Assembly: GCA_964592235.1 (NCBI GenBank)
Contig: CAZQCF010000001.1
Span: 1 to 64,000 of the forward strand
Direction of reading: 5' to 3'
Source of the DNA: PLA3 sp964592235
GTDB lineage: Bacteria > Planctomycetota > Phycisphaerae > UBA1845 > UTPLA1
Length of the DNA: 64,000 nucleotides
The translations under genes and the position numbers were made by a program. The notes beneath the pieces are model-generated. The model was not told the DNA's origin, searched no databases, and was given only the letters and a program-made list of their open reading frames with translations. Positions within the stretch are counted from its first letter, which is position 1, and every line of letters begins with the position of its first letter. Positions 24,314-33,472 of this stretch are shown piece by piece.

Positions 24314-26223
24314 GCGCCGATCTCCTCCGTCGATTCCGTCTCCACGCTCGGTTGCACGTCGCCCTCTGGAGCCGACTCGCCAGTTTCCGGCTCGTCCTCC
24401 AGGCCGGTGGGGCCTTCAAAGCCCTCGGGCATGGCGAACGGCAACGCAGGGCGACCGAACGGCGGCTGGTTGACGCCCGCCTCGTCCTCGATTCGATCCA
24501 TGATGAATTGGCGGATGCTGGACGATTCCGTCTCCCAGGCGCGGCGGCCCCGGATCTTCTCTTTCAGCTTCATTGCTTCGATGTGTCGCGGATGGTTGCA
24601 CAGCGCCAATTCGGCATCCCACGCGGCCTTGTCGGTGTCGCCGCGGCTCAAGTGCTCCAGCGCCCAGCGATAGTGCGCCTCACTCAAACGCTCGCGCCCG
24701 AACCATTGCAGCCCTGTGCGCATGCCGACGCGGAAGCGCTCGATGTCCTCGCCCAGTTCCTGCGACGCCTTGTTGTCCTGATCGCCCTTGAGCACGTGCA
24801 CGGTCAGCAGCACGATGACTTCCTCGCGAACCGTCGTATCGCGCGTGCGGCGGAACAGGGCCCCCGCGATGGGGATATTCCCCAGCACCGGCGTTTGCCC
24901 GCGGGCGGCCGTGCTGACCTCACGGAAAAGTCCGCCGATCAGGATTGTGTGCCCATCCTTGACCAACACGTTCGTCGTGACTTCCGTCGTCTGCTCGAAT
25001 GGCAGATTCGCTTCCGTCAAGCCGCCCGTCGAATCTTTCGGGTGAATCTCCATGCGCACCCAGCCGTCGTTGGCGACGTAGGGGCGGAAGGTCAGGACGG
25101 TGCCGGTTTCGAGGAACTCGACCGTCTGGATCGCGGTCGTCTCGGTGATGGTCGTCGTCAGGTACCCGTCGCGCCGGCCGACGATGACCTGCCCGACTTG
25201 CTTGTTCAGGGCGAGGATCTTCGGATTCGCGAGAATCTCGGTGTCGGTGACGGCTTCCAGCGCTCGAACGAACACGCCGACCTGATCCTTCAGGATGCCG
25301 AAGGTGAATCCGCCCGACGGCAGCGCGCCGTTGAAATCGGTTCGCACGGTGAAATTGGTGTTGTTCAGCTCGGCCGTGGGAATGTTGCCCGTGGAGATCG
25401 TCTGGGCCGCAGGGCTGACGCTGTTGACCGCCGCGAAATCCACGCCGCCGACCGTTGTGAAGTCGATGCCGAAGGCATTGTCCTCGTTCAGCGTCGCGCG
25501 CATGATCGTCGCCTCGATCAGCACCTGGGTCGGCGTTGTGTCGAGATCCGCGATGACCTTCGCGATCTTCTCAAGGTGATCCTCGAAGTCCGTAATCAGA
25601 ATTTTGTCCGCCGAGGCGACGCTGTCGCCTTCGGTGTCGCCCGGGCCGGTCTGGCCGCCCAGGCCGGTCTTGGCCGGTGGCGTGACGGAGATTTTTCCGA
25701 TCGGGCTTAGCAGCGGTTCGATCAGGGTCTTGGCCGAGGCGGCGTTGAGGTACGTGAGCTTGAAGACGCGCGACGCCAGCTTGCGTCGGGCCGCGTCAAT
25801 CTTCTCCATTTCCTCCTGCGTGTGGACGTAGATGAAATCGCCCTCGGCATAATGCGCCAGACCGTTCGAGACCAACATCGCCTTCAAGGCGCTCTCGAAC
25901 GTGACGTTGTACATGCTCGCCGTCACGGTGCCCTGCACGCCCGACGCGATAATGACGTTCTTCTTCATCGGCTCGGTCAACATACGCAGCGCGTCGGCCA
26001 GCGGCAGGCCGGAGACGTGCACCGTTACGCGGCCGTTCTCAACCGAGATGATTTGCTCGGTCGGCTGCGAGGTGGCGCCAGGTTCCGACGTGAGATCCTG
26101 GACGGTCGCGGCGCTGTCCTGCGCACGGAGCGCCGAGGCGCTGATCCCATGCAAGGCGATCAGCGCGCACGTCAGCAGGATTGCCGGTGGTGATGCAACG
26201 CGGTGAGATCGAGTCAACAGCAT
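24310..26223 (-). CDS. pilQ: Type IV pilus secretin PilQ (GspD family)
   Basis: Outer-membrane gated channel for the pilus, about 637 residues from ATG 26223. A GTG at 26271 in frame is the alternative. Signal peptide (PPAILLTCALIALHGISASA), then an N0/STN-like domain (ISVENGRVTVHVSGLPLADALRML ... FIYVHTQEEMEKIDAARR), secretin N domains (RVFKLTYLNAASAKTLI ... KILITDFEDHLEKIAKVI), and the secretin core (ALEAVTDTEILANPKIL, GQVIVGRRDGYLTT, ILIGGLFREVS, PVLGNIPIAGALFRRT, EEVIVLLTVHVL). A C-terminal extension of about 120 residues has a helical TPR-like stretch (LSEAHYRWALEHLSRGDTDKA). Follows pilP and is translationally coupled to the TPR lipoprotein gene. Confidence 0.94.
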   Translation of the reverse strand: MLLTRSHRVASPPAILLTCALIALHGISASALRAQDSAATVQDLTSEPGATSQPTEQIISVENGRVTVHVSGLPLADALRMLTEPMKKNVIIASGVQGTVTASMYNVTFESALKAMLVSNGLAHYAEGDFIYVHTQEEMEKIDAARRKLASRVFKLTYLNAASAKTLIEPLLSPIGKISVTPPAKTGLGGQTGPGDTEGDSVASADKILITDFEDHLEKIAKVIADLDTTPTQVLIEATIMRATLNEDNAFGIDFTTVGGVDFAAVNSVSPAAQTISTGNIPTAELNNTNFTVRTDFNGALPSGGFTFGILKDQVGVFVRALEAVTDTEILANPKILALNKQVGQVIVGRRDGYLTTTITETTAIQTVEFLETGTVLTFRPYVANDGWVRMEIHPKDSTGGLTEANLPFEQTTEVTTNVLVKDGHTILIGGLFREVSTAARGQTPVLGNIPIAGALFRRTRDTTVREEVIVLLTVHVLKGDQDNKASQELGEDIERFRVGMRTGLQWFGRERLSEAHYRWALEHLSRGDTDKAAWDAELALCNHPRHIEAMKLKEKIRGRRAWETESSSIRQFIMDRIEDEAGVNQPPFGRPALPFAMPEGFEGPTGLEDEPETGESAPEGDVQPSVETESTEEIGA

Positions 26224-26458
26224 GGGCGTCCCCCGAAAACTCTCATGGAGTACTTCGGTTGTCGGACGCACGGGGTTGTGTATTAAGACGCCCCCCCCAA
26301 CACGGGGAAACGGTTTTGGGACGATGCGAGAAGAGAAAGGGAGGCGTCGAAGCGTTAAAGAGTCGAAACGTCAAAATGACGGCGTCGGCGCAGGGTGAGC
26401 ACGGCCCACCCTTCCGCCGGGCTCACGGCTGCAGGTCCGAAGTTCACGGCTGATTGCT

Positions 26459-27145
26459 CTATTGCATGGTCAGCGTCCGCGTTTGTCCGTATTTGCGGAC
26501 GGTGACGCGACGGTCGGAAATGCGCAGGACGACGAATCCGTTGATCTCGCTGCCTTCGTGGACGAGGCGTCCGGAAATGTAAGCCAGTGGCTGCGGACCG
26601 GTCATCGTGGATTGGAGCGTCAGGGCGGAAAGCTCCTGGGCGATTTCGCCGGCTTCGCGCTGACGAATCGCGTGATAGTCCCGCATACCGCCGACCAGCG
26701 CGCTCCAGAAGACCGACGGCGCGGGCTGGGACGCCGGGGCCCCGTCGGGCCCGATGAGCGCGGCTCGGCCGGCCTCGTACCGGGACCATTGAATCGGAAC
26801 AAACAGATCGCGCTCCAGGGTTCGCGGCAGATTGGCGATGCGAACAACCTTCATCGGCTCGTCGTTCGGCGAGGGCTCGCGGGGCGCGACGGCACTGTCG
26901 ACCGATTGCCCGGCGGTCGACGTCGACAACGCGACACTCGGCGTGGTCGTGATCGGCGTGATCGGTGCGGGCGACGCGACGATTGTCTCCGGCGAATCGG
27001 CCACAACCGCATTCGGGTCACTTGAGCCGGCGAATGCCTTGATCACGACGATGATCAGCACAAGAACGAGAACGCCAAGCACGGCGGACTTCTTCTTGTC
27101 AGCGATGAGCTGCTGCTTGAAGAGCTCGAGTTTTTCATTCAGCAT
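26459..27145 (-). CDS. pilP: PilP-like inner-membrane/periplasmic pilus protein
   Basis: About 228 residues. A single N-terminal membrane anchor (SAVLGVLVLVLIIVVIKAFAG), a Pro/Thr/Ser-rich linker, and a C-terminal beta domain (PQPLAYISGRLVHEGSEING, FVVLRISDRRVTVRKYGQTRTL) resembling the PilP/GspC homology region. Assignment rests mainly on position, between pilO and pilQ. ATG 27145 has AGGA upstream; ATG 27157 is an alternative. A 187-bp gap without a gene separates it from pilQ, and a GGGTGGGC-TAT-GCCCACCC palindrome (about 27187-27205) lies just upstream. Confidence 0.7.
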   Translation of the reverse strand: MLNEKLELFKQQLIADKKKSAVLGVLVLVLIIVVIKAFAGSSDPNAVVADSPETIVASPAPITPITTTPSVALSTSTAGQSVDSAVAPREPSPNDEPMKVVRIANLPRTLERDLFVPIQWSRYEAGRAALIGPDGAPASQPAPSVFWSALVGGMRDYHAIRQREAGEIAQELSALTLQSTMTGPQPLAYISGRLVHEGSEINGFVVLRISDRRVTVRKYGQTRTLTMQ

Positions 27146-27261
27146 CGCGTTTGCCATCCTACCGTTTGCCGTTGTATCAGGTGCCGCTGGGTGGGCTATG
27201 CCCACCCCTTCTGCCATGAGCCGAGAACCAACCGGAGGGCCGTGCGCGCCCGGCAACCGCT

Positions 27262-27828
27262 TCATCCGTCGTACTGGTACGTGTGCAATTCGATCTGGAT
27301 GCGCAGCCGGCCCAGATGGTTCTTGTCGTTGAACATCCGCAGGTCCGCGACATGCGTCGAACGTCGGAAGTCCTCGACCCGGTTCAGGATGTCTAATGCC
27401 TGCGCAAACGTGCCTTCAAACTCCACCCTGAACGGAATGACCAGCGTCTGTGCCATCACCGCATGCGAGTCCGGGACCCGGTTCCGATGGACCTCCAGCG
27501 CCGGCAGAGGTTGCACGACGTAATCCACGACTTCGCTCTGCCCCAGGGCGTCCGCGAGATCGCTTAGGAAATCTCCCACGCTCCGATCGCTCGGAAGCCG
27601 TCGGCGATCTTCCTTCAACTGCGATTCCAGTTTGATTATGCCCGCATAAAGGTCGCTGACCGAGCCGAGGTCCTGTTGCAGATCGCGCACTTCGTTGCTC
27701 CCCGTGACGATCCGGCTTTGCTTGTCGCTCAAGCGACGATGCCCCGGCACCATGAACGCACCGACAAACAGCGCGCTGAAGCCGACGATGCCCACAATCA
27801 TCAGGATGGTTGCCTTTCGCTGACTCAT
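27262..27828 (-). CDS. pilO: PilO-like pilus alignment protein
   Basis: 188 residues from ATG 27828: a short cytoplasmic N-terminus, one membrane helix (ATILMIVGIVGFSALFVGAFMV), a coiled coil (QSRIVTGSNEVRDLQQDL ... ESQLKEDRRRL), then an alpha/beta ferredoxin-like domain (FRVEFEGTFAQALDILNRVEDF). PilN and PilO form the periplasmic heterodimer that links PilM to PilP/PilQ. The ATG overlaps the pilN TGA by 4 bp (ATGA), confirming the start and coupling. Confidence 0.85.
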   Translation of the reverse strand: MSQRKATILMIVGIVGFSALFVGAFMVPGHRRLSDKQSRIVTGSNEVRDLQQDLGSVSDLYAGIIKLESQLKEDRRRLPSDRSVGDFLSDLADALGQSEVVDYVVQPLPALEVHRNRVPDSHAVMAQTLVIPFRVEFEGTFAQALDILNRVEDFRRSTHVADLRMFNDKNHLGRLRIQIELHTYQYDG

Positions 27829-28553
27829 GGCGCCGCACGCTCCTGTCCCGCGAGATCGCAGACCAGTTCGAACTCCTCGGCCCGCCGGCCTTCCCAGATC
27901 ACGCTCTCCTTCACGCGCATCTGCACGCGCGCGAACAAGCTGGAATCTTCCAGGGAAGCGGCGAAACGAATAATCTCCGCCGTCTGCCCCGCGACACCGT
28001 GCAAGATCAGTTGCGAATATTCGGACTGCATGGGCTCCAGGACCGCGCAGTCCGATGTCGGCCGCACGCGATTCGGGTCTGCATCGGGGTTGCCGGGCGT
28101 CCCGTCTGCGGTCGCGGCGATGGGCTTCGAATCGGCGGTCGGCGTCATCCCCGGCTCCCGCGCTACAGGCTCGGCCCATCGTGCGACGGACGGCGCGTGA
28201 AGGTGAAGCCCCGTGAGGAAAACCGTCGGCGGCATTCGGCGACTGACATCGCTGAAGACGACGGCGAGGCTCTCGTCCTGCTCGAGCAAGGCTACGCGCC
28301 GGCGATGTTGCTCAAGCTTTTCGTGCAGCGCCTGCATCTCCGCCTTCTTAGCGAGCAGGTTGGTCAATTCCTCGCGCTGCGCGTCGAGCTGTGTGATCAT
28401 GGCTTCGGCGTTCTGAAGCTCGCGAAGGTGCGCGGTGGTCCACAGCCCCATCATGGCGATGAGCATCGAGACGCAGCCGGCGCGTAGCTTGGTGGCCTGG
28501 CGCTGCGTCCGCCGGGCGTGATGCTCGGCCGGGATGAAATCGAAGTCCTTCAC
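27825..28553 (-). CDS. pilN: PilN-like pilus alignment protein (GTG start)
   Basis: About 242 residues from GTG 28553 (GGGAG upstream). The N-terminal conserved cytoplasmic motif VKDFDFIPAEHHARR corresponds to the PilN PilM-binding element (FNLLPWR-like). It is followed by a membrane helix (GCVSMLIAMMGLWTTAHL), a coiled coil (MITQLDAQREELTNLLAKKA, MQALHEKLEQHRRRVALL) and a C-terminal domain (ILHGVAGQTAEIIRFAASLEDSS). It starts 22 bp after the pilM stop. A Pro/Asp-rich insert (TPGNPDADPNRVRPTSD) interrupts the periplasmic part. Confidence 0.86.
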   Translation of the reverse strand: MKDFDFIPAEHHARRTQRQATKLRAGCVSMLIAMMGLWTTAHLRELQNAEAMITQLDAQREELTNLLAKKAEMQALHEKLEQHRRRVALLEQDESLAVVFSDVSRRMPPTVFLTGLHLHAPSVARWAEPVAREPGMTPTADSKPIAATADGTPGNPDADPNRVRPTSDCAVLEPMQSEYSQLILHGVAGQTAEIIRFAASLEDSSLFARVQMRVKESVIWEGRRAEEFELVCDLAGQERAAP

Positions 28554-28575
28554 GCCTGATTGCTCCCGTGCGGTG

Positions 28576-29757
28576 TCACGCGCCACCCGCCGTTGCCAGG
28601 AGTCGTGTGCGTCCCGCCGCGACGCCGGGCGATGCGCCCGACGATGGACTCGATACACACGCCATTCCGCGCAGCGCCAGGCCGCACGCGACCCCCCAGG
28701 CCGGGTGGAACGCGCGCTCCTCCCGGCTCGTGAGATCACCCAGATTCTGCACGCCGCGCAGGGGGTATCCCGTCATGCACGGCACGTCGATGGCGTCCTG
28801 CAGGGCTTTGAGCAGAGCCGGCTCGTGGGCCTCGCCGCCGACGAGTGTCACACTTTCGGCACGCTGACCGCGAAACGTCACGGCGTAGTAGCGCAGACAG
28901 AGCTGCACATCTTTGGCGATCTGATCCGCCGTCGGCCGAACCGCATCGGCGACCGCAGCCCGAACCTCTGCCGGCACGGTGCACGCGGCGTCGCCCCGAC
29001 GTCCAGACTGGTCTCGGAGGATCGCCAGCCGCAATCGCCCCGCTTCGTCGAGCGGAATCGCCAGACCGCGCGCCACGGCCTCGGTCATGGCCTGCCCCCC
29101 GACGTCGATGACTTTCAGAAAAACCAGATCCGATCCGCGCGTTACGAGAATCGTCGTCCCGCGCCGGCCGACATCAAGAAACACGTTGACGGCTGACACG
29201 TCCCCGGCGCGTCGCAGGAACCGCACAAAGCTCCGCGCCACCGCGCAGGGCGACAGGTCCACGGCGACGGGATCGAGTTTGAGCGTCTCCAGAAATGTCA
29301 GGCGCTCCCAAACGACCGAATCCGGCGCGGCAAAGACCATCAGTTCGTGCTTCAACTCGTTGCCGTGACGGACCTCGCCGGCTTCGAGAAAGCGGAACTG
29401 CGCCGGCGCGCCGCCGAGATCGAACCGCTCCTGTGCCTCGAAGGTCACGGCGCTTTCCATTTCCTCGGGCGGCATGGGCGGCACGCGAATGCTCTTCAAC
29501 TGATACTCGCGGTGCCCCAATGCTGTCACGACCTCGCGCCCTTCAAAGGGATGGGTCGCCATCAGGCCGCGAATCGCAAGAGCCGCCGCATTCTGCGACG
29601 CCTGCGCGTCGTCCGTCATCGGCAGATCCTGATGGGCCGCCGCGACGAGAGTCAACCGCCCCTGTGCCTCCGAGAACTGGATCAGCTTGACGCTCGAAGC
29701 GCCAAGATCCAGTCCGATGGGGCCGTGTTGTCGCGATCGCTTGAACATGTTGACCAT
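28576..29757 (-). CDS. pilM: PilM, actin-like pilus assembly ATPase-fold protein
   Basis: About 393 residues from ATG 29757 (AAGGGAAG upstream). Actin/FtsA-like phosphate-1 loop GPIGLDLGASSVKLIQFSE, strand pattern VNVFLDVGRRGTTILV, helix region EAVARGLAIPLDEAGRLRL, and adenosine-site motif VTLVGGEAHEPALLKAL. PilM is the cytoplasmic ring protein that binds the N-terminus of PilN. It heads the pilM-N-O-P-Q block and follows a GspH-like prepilin gene by 47 bp. Confidence 0.93.
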   Translation of the reverse strand: MVNMFKRSRQHGPIGLDLGASSVKLIQFSEAQGRLTLVAAAHQDLPMTDDAQASQNAAALAIRGLMATHPFEGREVVTALGHREYQLKSIRVPPMPPEEMESAVTFEAQERFDLGGAPAQFRFLEAGEVRHGNELKHELMVFAAPDSVVWERLTFLETLKLDPVAVDLSPCAVARSFVRFLRRAGDVSAVNVFLDVGRRGTTILVTRGSDLVFLKVIDVGGQAMTEAVARGLAIPLDEAGRLRLAILRDQSGRRGDAACTVPAEVRAAVADAVRPTADQIAKDVQLCLRYYAVTFRGQRAESVTLVGGEAHEPALLKALQDAIDVPCMTGYPLRGVQNLGDLTSREERAFHPAWGVACGLALRGMACVSSPSSGASPGVAAGRTRLLATAGGA

Positions 29758-29804
29758 GGCTTCCCTTGTCACGCCCCTTGCACGCGCGGACGCTACTTCG
29801 CTCC

Positions 29805-30407
29805 CTACAGCCCGAGCGCTCCCCCCAACGTGTCGGTCGTGTCGGTCAGTGTTCTCGTCAAGGTTGAGCTGATCGTTACCTTGGCCCCGACGGGAGATAC
29901 TGCGACCTCCGCGGTGACCCCATCCGCCGACAATTGAAGGAGGGATGTCTCGGCCTCCTTCGTGTTGCCCGTGCTGTCAAACGACAATATGCTGTCGCCG
30001 CCGACATCCAGCCCTTCGATCGTCACGTCTTTCGTCTGGGGCCGGCCGGTCTTGCCCAGTTGGACGACATAGGGCTTTTTCGTCCGCGGATGATTGACGG
30101 GCGTGTCCACCGCGGACTCCCGCGCGATCCAGTACTTGTCGTTCGGCGTGTCGAACTTGATCGCCGCCGGGTCATCCGGCTGCGCGATCGTCAGGCTCCT
30201 CGCGTAAGACACGTCAGCGTCAAACTGCTGCGACGCGATCTTCACCTGTTGCGCGAGGTCGGCTCCCCGGTCCGGCCAGGCGCCCACGGCCACAATGACC
30301 GCGATGACCACGACCATCATCAGTTCCACCAGCGTGTAGCCGCCGCGCGCGGGGTTCGCGCGCGGGCGCGCCGCGTACGAACGTGGTTTGTCAGCATTGG
30401 GCTTCAT
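29805..30407 (-). CDS. GspH-type minor pseudopilin
   Basis: 200 residues with a class III signal: basic leader of about 22 residues and cleavage motif RGG/YTLVELMMVVVIAVIVAV. The body is beta-rich (DVSYARSLTIAQPDDPAAIKF, DDSILS-like strands, TSLLQLSADGVTAEVAV) as in GspH/FimT pseudopilins. The helix is short, and a Pro follows at GAWPDRG. Most likely a priming minor pilin of the pilus tip. Located between the minor-pilin block and pilM. Confidence 0.87.
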   Translation of the reverse strand: MKPNADKPRSYAARPRANPARGGYTLVELMMVVVIAVIVAVGAWPDRGADLAQQVKIASQQFDADVSYARSLTIAQPDDPAAIKFDTPNDKYWIARESAVDTPVNHPRTKKPYVVQLGKTGRPQTKDVTIEGLDVGGDSILSFDSTGNTKEAETSLLQLSADGVTAEVAVSPVGAKVTISSTLTRTLTDTTDTLGGALGL

Positions 30408-30467
30408 AACACCCCCCTTTCGTCAGCGCTTCCCATCCTGCAATATCGCCCGACGCCGCCGCCCGCT

Positions 30468-30794
30468 TCAGGGCCGATCAGCCCGTTTCGCCGCGGCGGC
30501 AGGCTTCTCGGACGATTCCACGCGGACTTTGACCGACTTGGTCCGCAAGTGTTCGAGCGTGGCAGATAACAGGTCGTTCGTTCGCCGTTGCTCGTCGACA
30601 ATCTGCTGACGTTGCAGACCCGTGTCGGGAATCTGTGCGTGCGCCGGAGTCGTCGAGTCGGGCCGCAACGCCCACAGCTCGACGATCAGCACGGCCAATA
30701 GCACGGCGATGGCCGTGAGCAAACGACGGGTGGGTTGGTCCAGCGAGACGACCGCGATGGTCGTCGTTCGTCGCTTGGAGACTCGTTGGGACAT
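30468..30794 (-). CDS. Small single-pass membrane protein of the pilin cluster
   Basis: 108 residues: basic cytoplasmic N-terminus (MSQRVSKRRTTTIAVVS), one membrane helix (LLTAIAVLLAVLIVELWAL), then a short charged helix (LQRQQIVDEQRRTNDLLSATL) and a Lys/Ala-rich tail. It starts 2 bp after the stop of the GspK-like gene, so it is in the operon. I do not recognise a family. It lacks the prepilin cleavage motif, so it is not a pilin. Confidence 0.7.
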   Translation of the reverse strand: MSQRVSKRRTTTIAVVSLDQPTRRLLTAIAVLLAVLIVELWALRPDSTTPAHAQIPDTGLQRQQIVDEQRRTNDLLSATLEHLRTKSVKVRVESSEKPAAAAKRADRP

Positions 30795-30796
30795 GA

Positions 30797-32032
30797 TTAC
30801 TTCTCCCGCCAGGTGAGGATCGTAAAGGGCTTTGGGATCGGAGCATTGTCAAAATCCCAGAACGTCGCGCGGGCGCGATCCCAGACCAGGTTGATGGCGT
30901 CTGTGGCCTTGGTGCCGGTGAAAGCACTTCGAACGATGCAAGCGCCGTTGATCGTCAGCGCCAGGCGATCTTTGGCGTTGATATCAAAGGCGCCGCCGCA
31001 AATGACTGACCCGTTCACCGTCATGGTCAGATCATCGTTCATCACCTTGATATCGCCGCTGCACACGATGGCCGGGAAATTCGCCACCGCCGTCACCGAC
31101 CGAACCCCCGAGTCGTCCAGCTCCAGTCGCCCGCCGTTGATGACCAGAGTTCCGTTGAATACGACATCTCGTCGAATCTTGAAATTACCGGCTTTGCAGA
31201 TCACGACGCGTCCGGGATTGGTCGCCGACATGTCCAGGGAATTGAGCGTCGCCGCGCTGGTGGCGTTGATCTCCGATGAGGAGAATCCGGTGTAGGCCGT
31301 GTACGTTTTTCCCTGAATCGTGTAAGTCGTGTACTTTCCGACGTTGGTACTCGGAAACGAGACGGTCGGTTGGAGTGAAACCAGGTTGGAAGGAGGCCCG
31401 CTTCCCAGCCACAAGAGCGTGCCGCTGGCCGACACGCGCGACTTGCACCAACCGCTCGACGTCAAGTTGGCGTTCGAATGCATTTCGCCGAACACGGAGA
31501 CGCACGCCGGAATCGTGTCGGACAGCGTGCCCGTTCCAAGGAATCCGTAGGGAATTTCCCACTTCCCGGTGACCGGCGCGACGACGTCGGCCGTGACCGA
31601 TCGCCTGGCGCGTATGCTCCCGTCCGGGTCGCGCGAGAGGGCCGTGGAGTTGATCGTATAACGGTTCGGATCGGTTCCGGATGCCGTTACGGTGACGTTG
31701 AAGGCATCCGTTCCGCCGTCGAGCGAGAGGTTGTTCTGGCCCGTCCAGAATTGGCCGTAAGAAACCGTGCTGGGGGGATACAGTAGATAATGCGCCGCCA
31801 TGGCGACACCGGAATCCGCCAGATATTGGGCGCGTACCTGCGCACGATAGTTCATCGCCTCGGACATGGCCGTGCTGTGCATCTCCAGAAAGCTGACACC
31901 CAGCGAGGTCGCGAGCGCCGCGAGCGCGAGCACGGCGACAAGGACGTACGCGCGCCGTCGCCCGTGCCAGCGCGCACGCGTCCGGTCCGGATGCCGCATG
32001 ACGATGTAAGTGCTGTCTGCGTTGATCGTCAT
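30797..32032 (-). CDS. GspK/PilX-like tip minor pilin with large C-terminal beta region
   Basis: 411 residues. Basic leader (RARWHGRRRAYVLVAVLALAALAT) and hydrophobic helix with Glu at the position of prepilins (SFLEMHSTAMSEAMNYRAQ), QYLADSGVAMAAHYLL as in PilX/GspK. The long remainder is rich in Ser/Thr/Gly strands with paired repeats (GTLVINGGRLELDDSGV, MTMTVNGSVICGG, LALTINGACIV) suggesting a beta-helix or adhesin-like head. No canonical Gly-Phe cleavage site is seen, as is also true for several GspK proteins. Start overlaps the GspJ-like stop by ATGA. Confidence 0.78.
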   Translation of the reverse strand: MTINADSTYIVMRHPDRTRARWHGRRRAYVLVAVLALAALATSLGVSFLEMHSTAMSEAMNYRAQVRAQYLADSGVAMAAHYLLYPPSTVSYGQFWTGQNNLSLDGGTDAFNVTVTASGTDPNRYTINSTALSRDPDGSIRARRSVTADVVAPVTGKWEIPYGFLGTGTLSDTIPACVSVFGEMHSNANLTSSGWCKSRVSASGTLLWLGSGPPSNLVSLQPTVSFPSTNVGKYTTYTIQGKTYTAYTGFSSSEINATSAATLNSLDMSATNPGRVVICKAGNFKIRRDVVFNGTLVINGGRLELDDSGVRSVTAVANFPAIVCSGDIKVMNDDLTMTVNGSVICGGAFDINAKDRLALTINGACIVRSAFTGTKATDAINLVWDRARATFWDFDNAPIPKPFTILTWREK

Positions 32033-32772
32033 AGGTTGCTCTCCAGCGTGACGGCGGAGAGGCCGGCATGGCCGGTGAAGCCGTTGTAGAGCGAGAAGTA
32101 CGACCGGGTCTTTCGCGGGGGGTTGGAGTCGGGCCGCGCGGCGTTCTTGGTTTCCTTATAGAACAGGTAGTCGCCCGGCGCTTGCGGACTGGCATTGAGA
32201 TTGAACGTCGCCGAATTGGGCGATGTGCCGAGCGTGAACGCTGCGACGACGATGCGCGTCTCCGGCGAGTTGGGCCACTGGGCGAAGTTTGCACTGCTCA
32301 CGTCCGACGCCCAGACGTAGGTGCGCTTGTCCGCGCCGGTGATCAGGAGGCCCAGTTGCGTCGGATCGACGAAGGTAGCCACTGGCACGGTCGTCGCGGG
32401 GATCGTCCCATCCGTCGTTTGCATCCGCTCCATGAGAAGCTGCTTGCCCACCGAATCGTAACGAATGAGCGCCGTCTCGTAGAGGTTCAACTTGTCGTCG
32501 CCATTGAGGTCATCCAGCCAGACGGTGATTTCACTCGCGGTCACCTTGCCCACGTCCCGCGCGCCGCGAATCGTCCGCGCCAGTTGCGTCAGCGCGAACT
32601 GACCGGCGACGTGGAGCGTTCGCGCGTCGCGCGTCGAAAGCGACGAATTGCTCACCGCCGACATCATCGACGCCGCGGCCCCCGCCACAATGGCCGTCGT
32701 GATGCAGGCCAGGAGCAGTTCGACGAGCGTCATACCCCGTCGCACGTTCGGGATGTTTTTCGCGCGGCGCAT
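32029..32772 (-). CDS. GspJ/PilW-type minor pilin
   Basis: 247 residues with the prepilin signal VRRG/MTLVELLLACITTAIVAGAA. The globular part includes FALTQLARTIRGARDVGKV, a common PilW/GspJ segment, followed by an Asp-rich loop (WLDDLNGDDKLNLYETALIRYDS, key residues DDLNGDDKLN). This looks like a calcium-binding loop, as in several GspJ/GspG-like pilins. Overlaps the GspK-like gene (ATGA) and starts 3 bp after the GspI-like stop. Confidence 0.88.
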   Translation of the reverse strand: MRRAKNIPNVRRGMTLVELLLACITTAIVAGAAASMMSAVSNSSLSTRDARTLHVAGQFALTQLARTIRGARDVGKVTASEITVWLDDLNGDDKLNLYETALIRYDSVGKQLLMERMQTTDGTIPATTVPVATFVDPTQLGLLITGADKRTYVWASDVSSANFAQWPNSPETRIVVAAFTLGTSPNSATFNLNASPQAPGDYLFYKETKNAARPDSNPPRKTRSYFSLYNGFTGHAGLSAVTLESNL

Positions 32773-32775
32773 GAC

Positions 32776-33363
32776 TTAGTACTCCCTCGCCACCAGCCGG
32801 TGCAGCGTCACCAGCAGCGCGTCACCATCCCATACCCGAACGCGCGCGAGGATGTAGCTGTTCGTATCAGCGGCCTGCTGACCGGGAAACGACACGTAGG
32901 TAATCGTCACGTCGCGCCACAAGCCGGCGGCATCCGGATCGGTGATCGGTTGATTGACGTAATCGCGCATCCCCGTCACCTGCTCGGTGAATCCGCTGTA
33001 ATCGTCGAGGTCATCGAAGCGGTGGCGCCGGTCTTCAAAGGACGTATCCGGCCCCGGCGGATTGGTCGTGCCGTCCGGTCCGTAGAAGGGCCGAGCCAGC
33101 ACCTCTTCCATCATGGCCTGCCCGTAAGCCGTCGCTTTCTGGAGTCGAATCGCGGCGAGCGCGTGGCTCGCGCCGGCCGTGAAGGGCAACAGAGCAGAGG
33201 TCGCCACAATGGACAACACCGTCGCAGCGATGAGAGTTTCGATGAGCGTCAACCCCCGCCGAAGCGAGACGCCGCACCGCGAGCGCGCGAACCCGATGAC
33301 GAACCCGCCGGTCGGTTTCGCACCGCGCAATGCGAAGCGCACGGGCATCGTTGGCTTGTTCAT
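32776..33363 (-). CDS. GspI/PilV-type minor pilin
   Basis: About 195 residues from ATG 33363, preferred because GAGGTGG lies upstream; the ORF opens earlier without support. Prepilin signal LRRG/LTLIETLIAATVLSIVATSALL, then QKATAYGQAMMEEVLARPF typical of PilV/GspI. With the GspJ- and GspK-like genes immediately downstream it forms the I-J-K set that caps type II/type IV filaments. It has its own ribosome site and lies after a strong terminator for the major pilins, so it probably has its own promoter or depends on readthrough. Confidence 0.88.
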   Translation of the reverse strand: MNKPTMPVRFALRGAKPTGGFVIGFARSRCGVSLRRGLTLIETLIAATVLSIVATSALLPFTAGASHALAAIRLQKATAYGQAMMEEVLARPFYGPDGTTNPPGPDTSFEDRRHRFDDLDDYSGFTEQVTGMRDYVNQPITDPDAAGLWRDVTITYVSFPGQQAADTNSYILARVRVWDGDALLVTLHRLVAREY

Positions 33364-33472
33364 CGATCCACCTCGGGGCGACTCCGCAGCGCGCCCCGCC
33401 TTAACCATACGATTCAGCGGCATGCAATCCGCACGATCGCGCCCTTCCGCAGGGCGCAATAATCGTTCTCTC

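Noticed and set aside
23470..25710. 746-residue plus-strand ORF opposite the TPR lipoprotein and pilQ
   Set aside because: Covers the junction of two well-supported genes; Arg/Pro-rich and without motifs.
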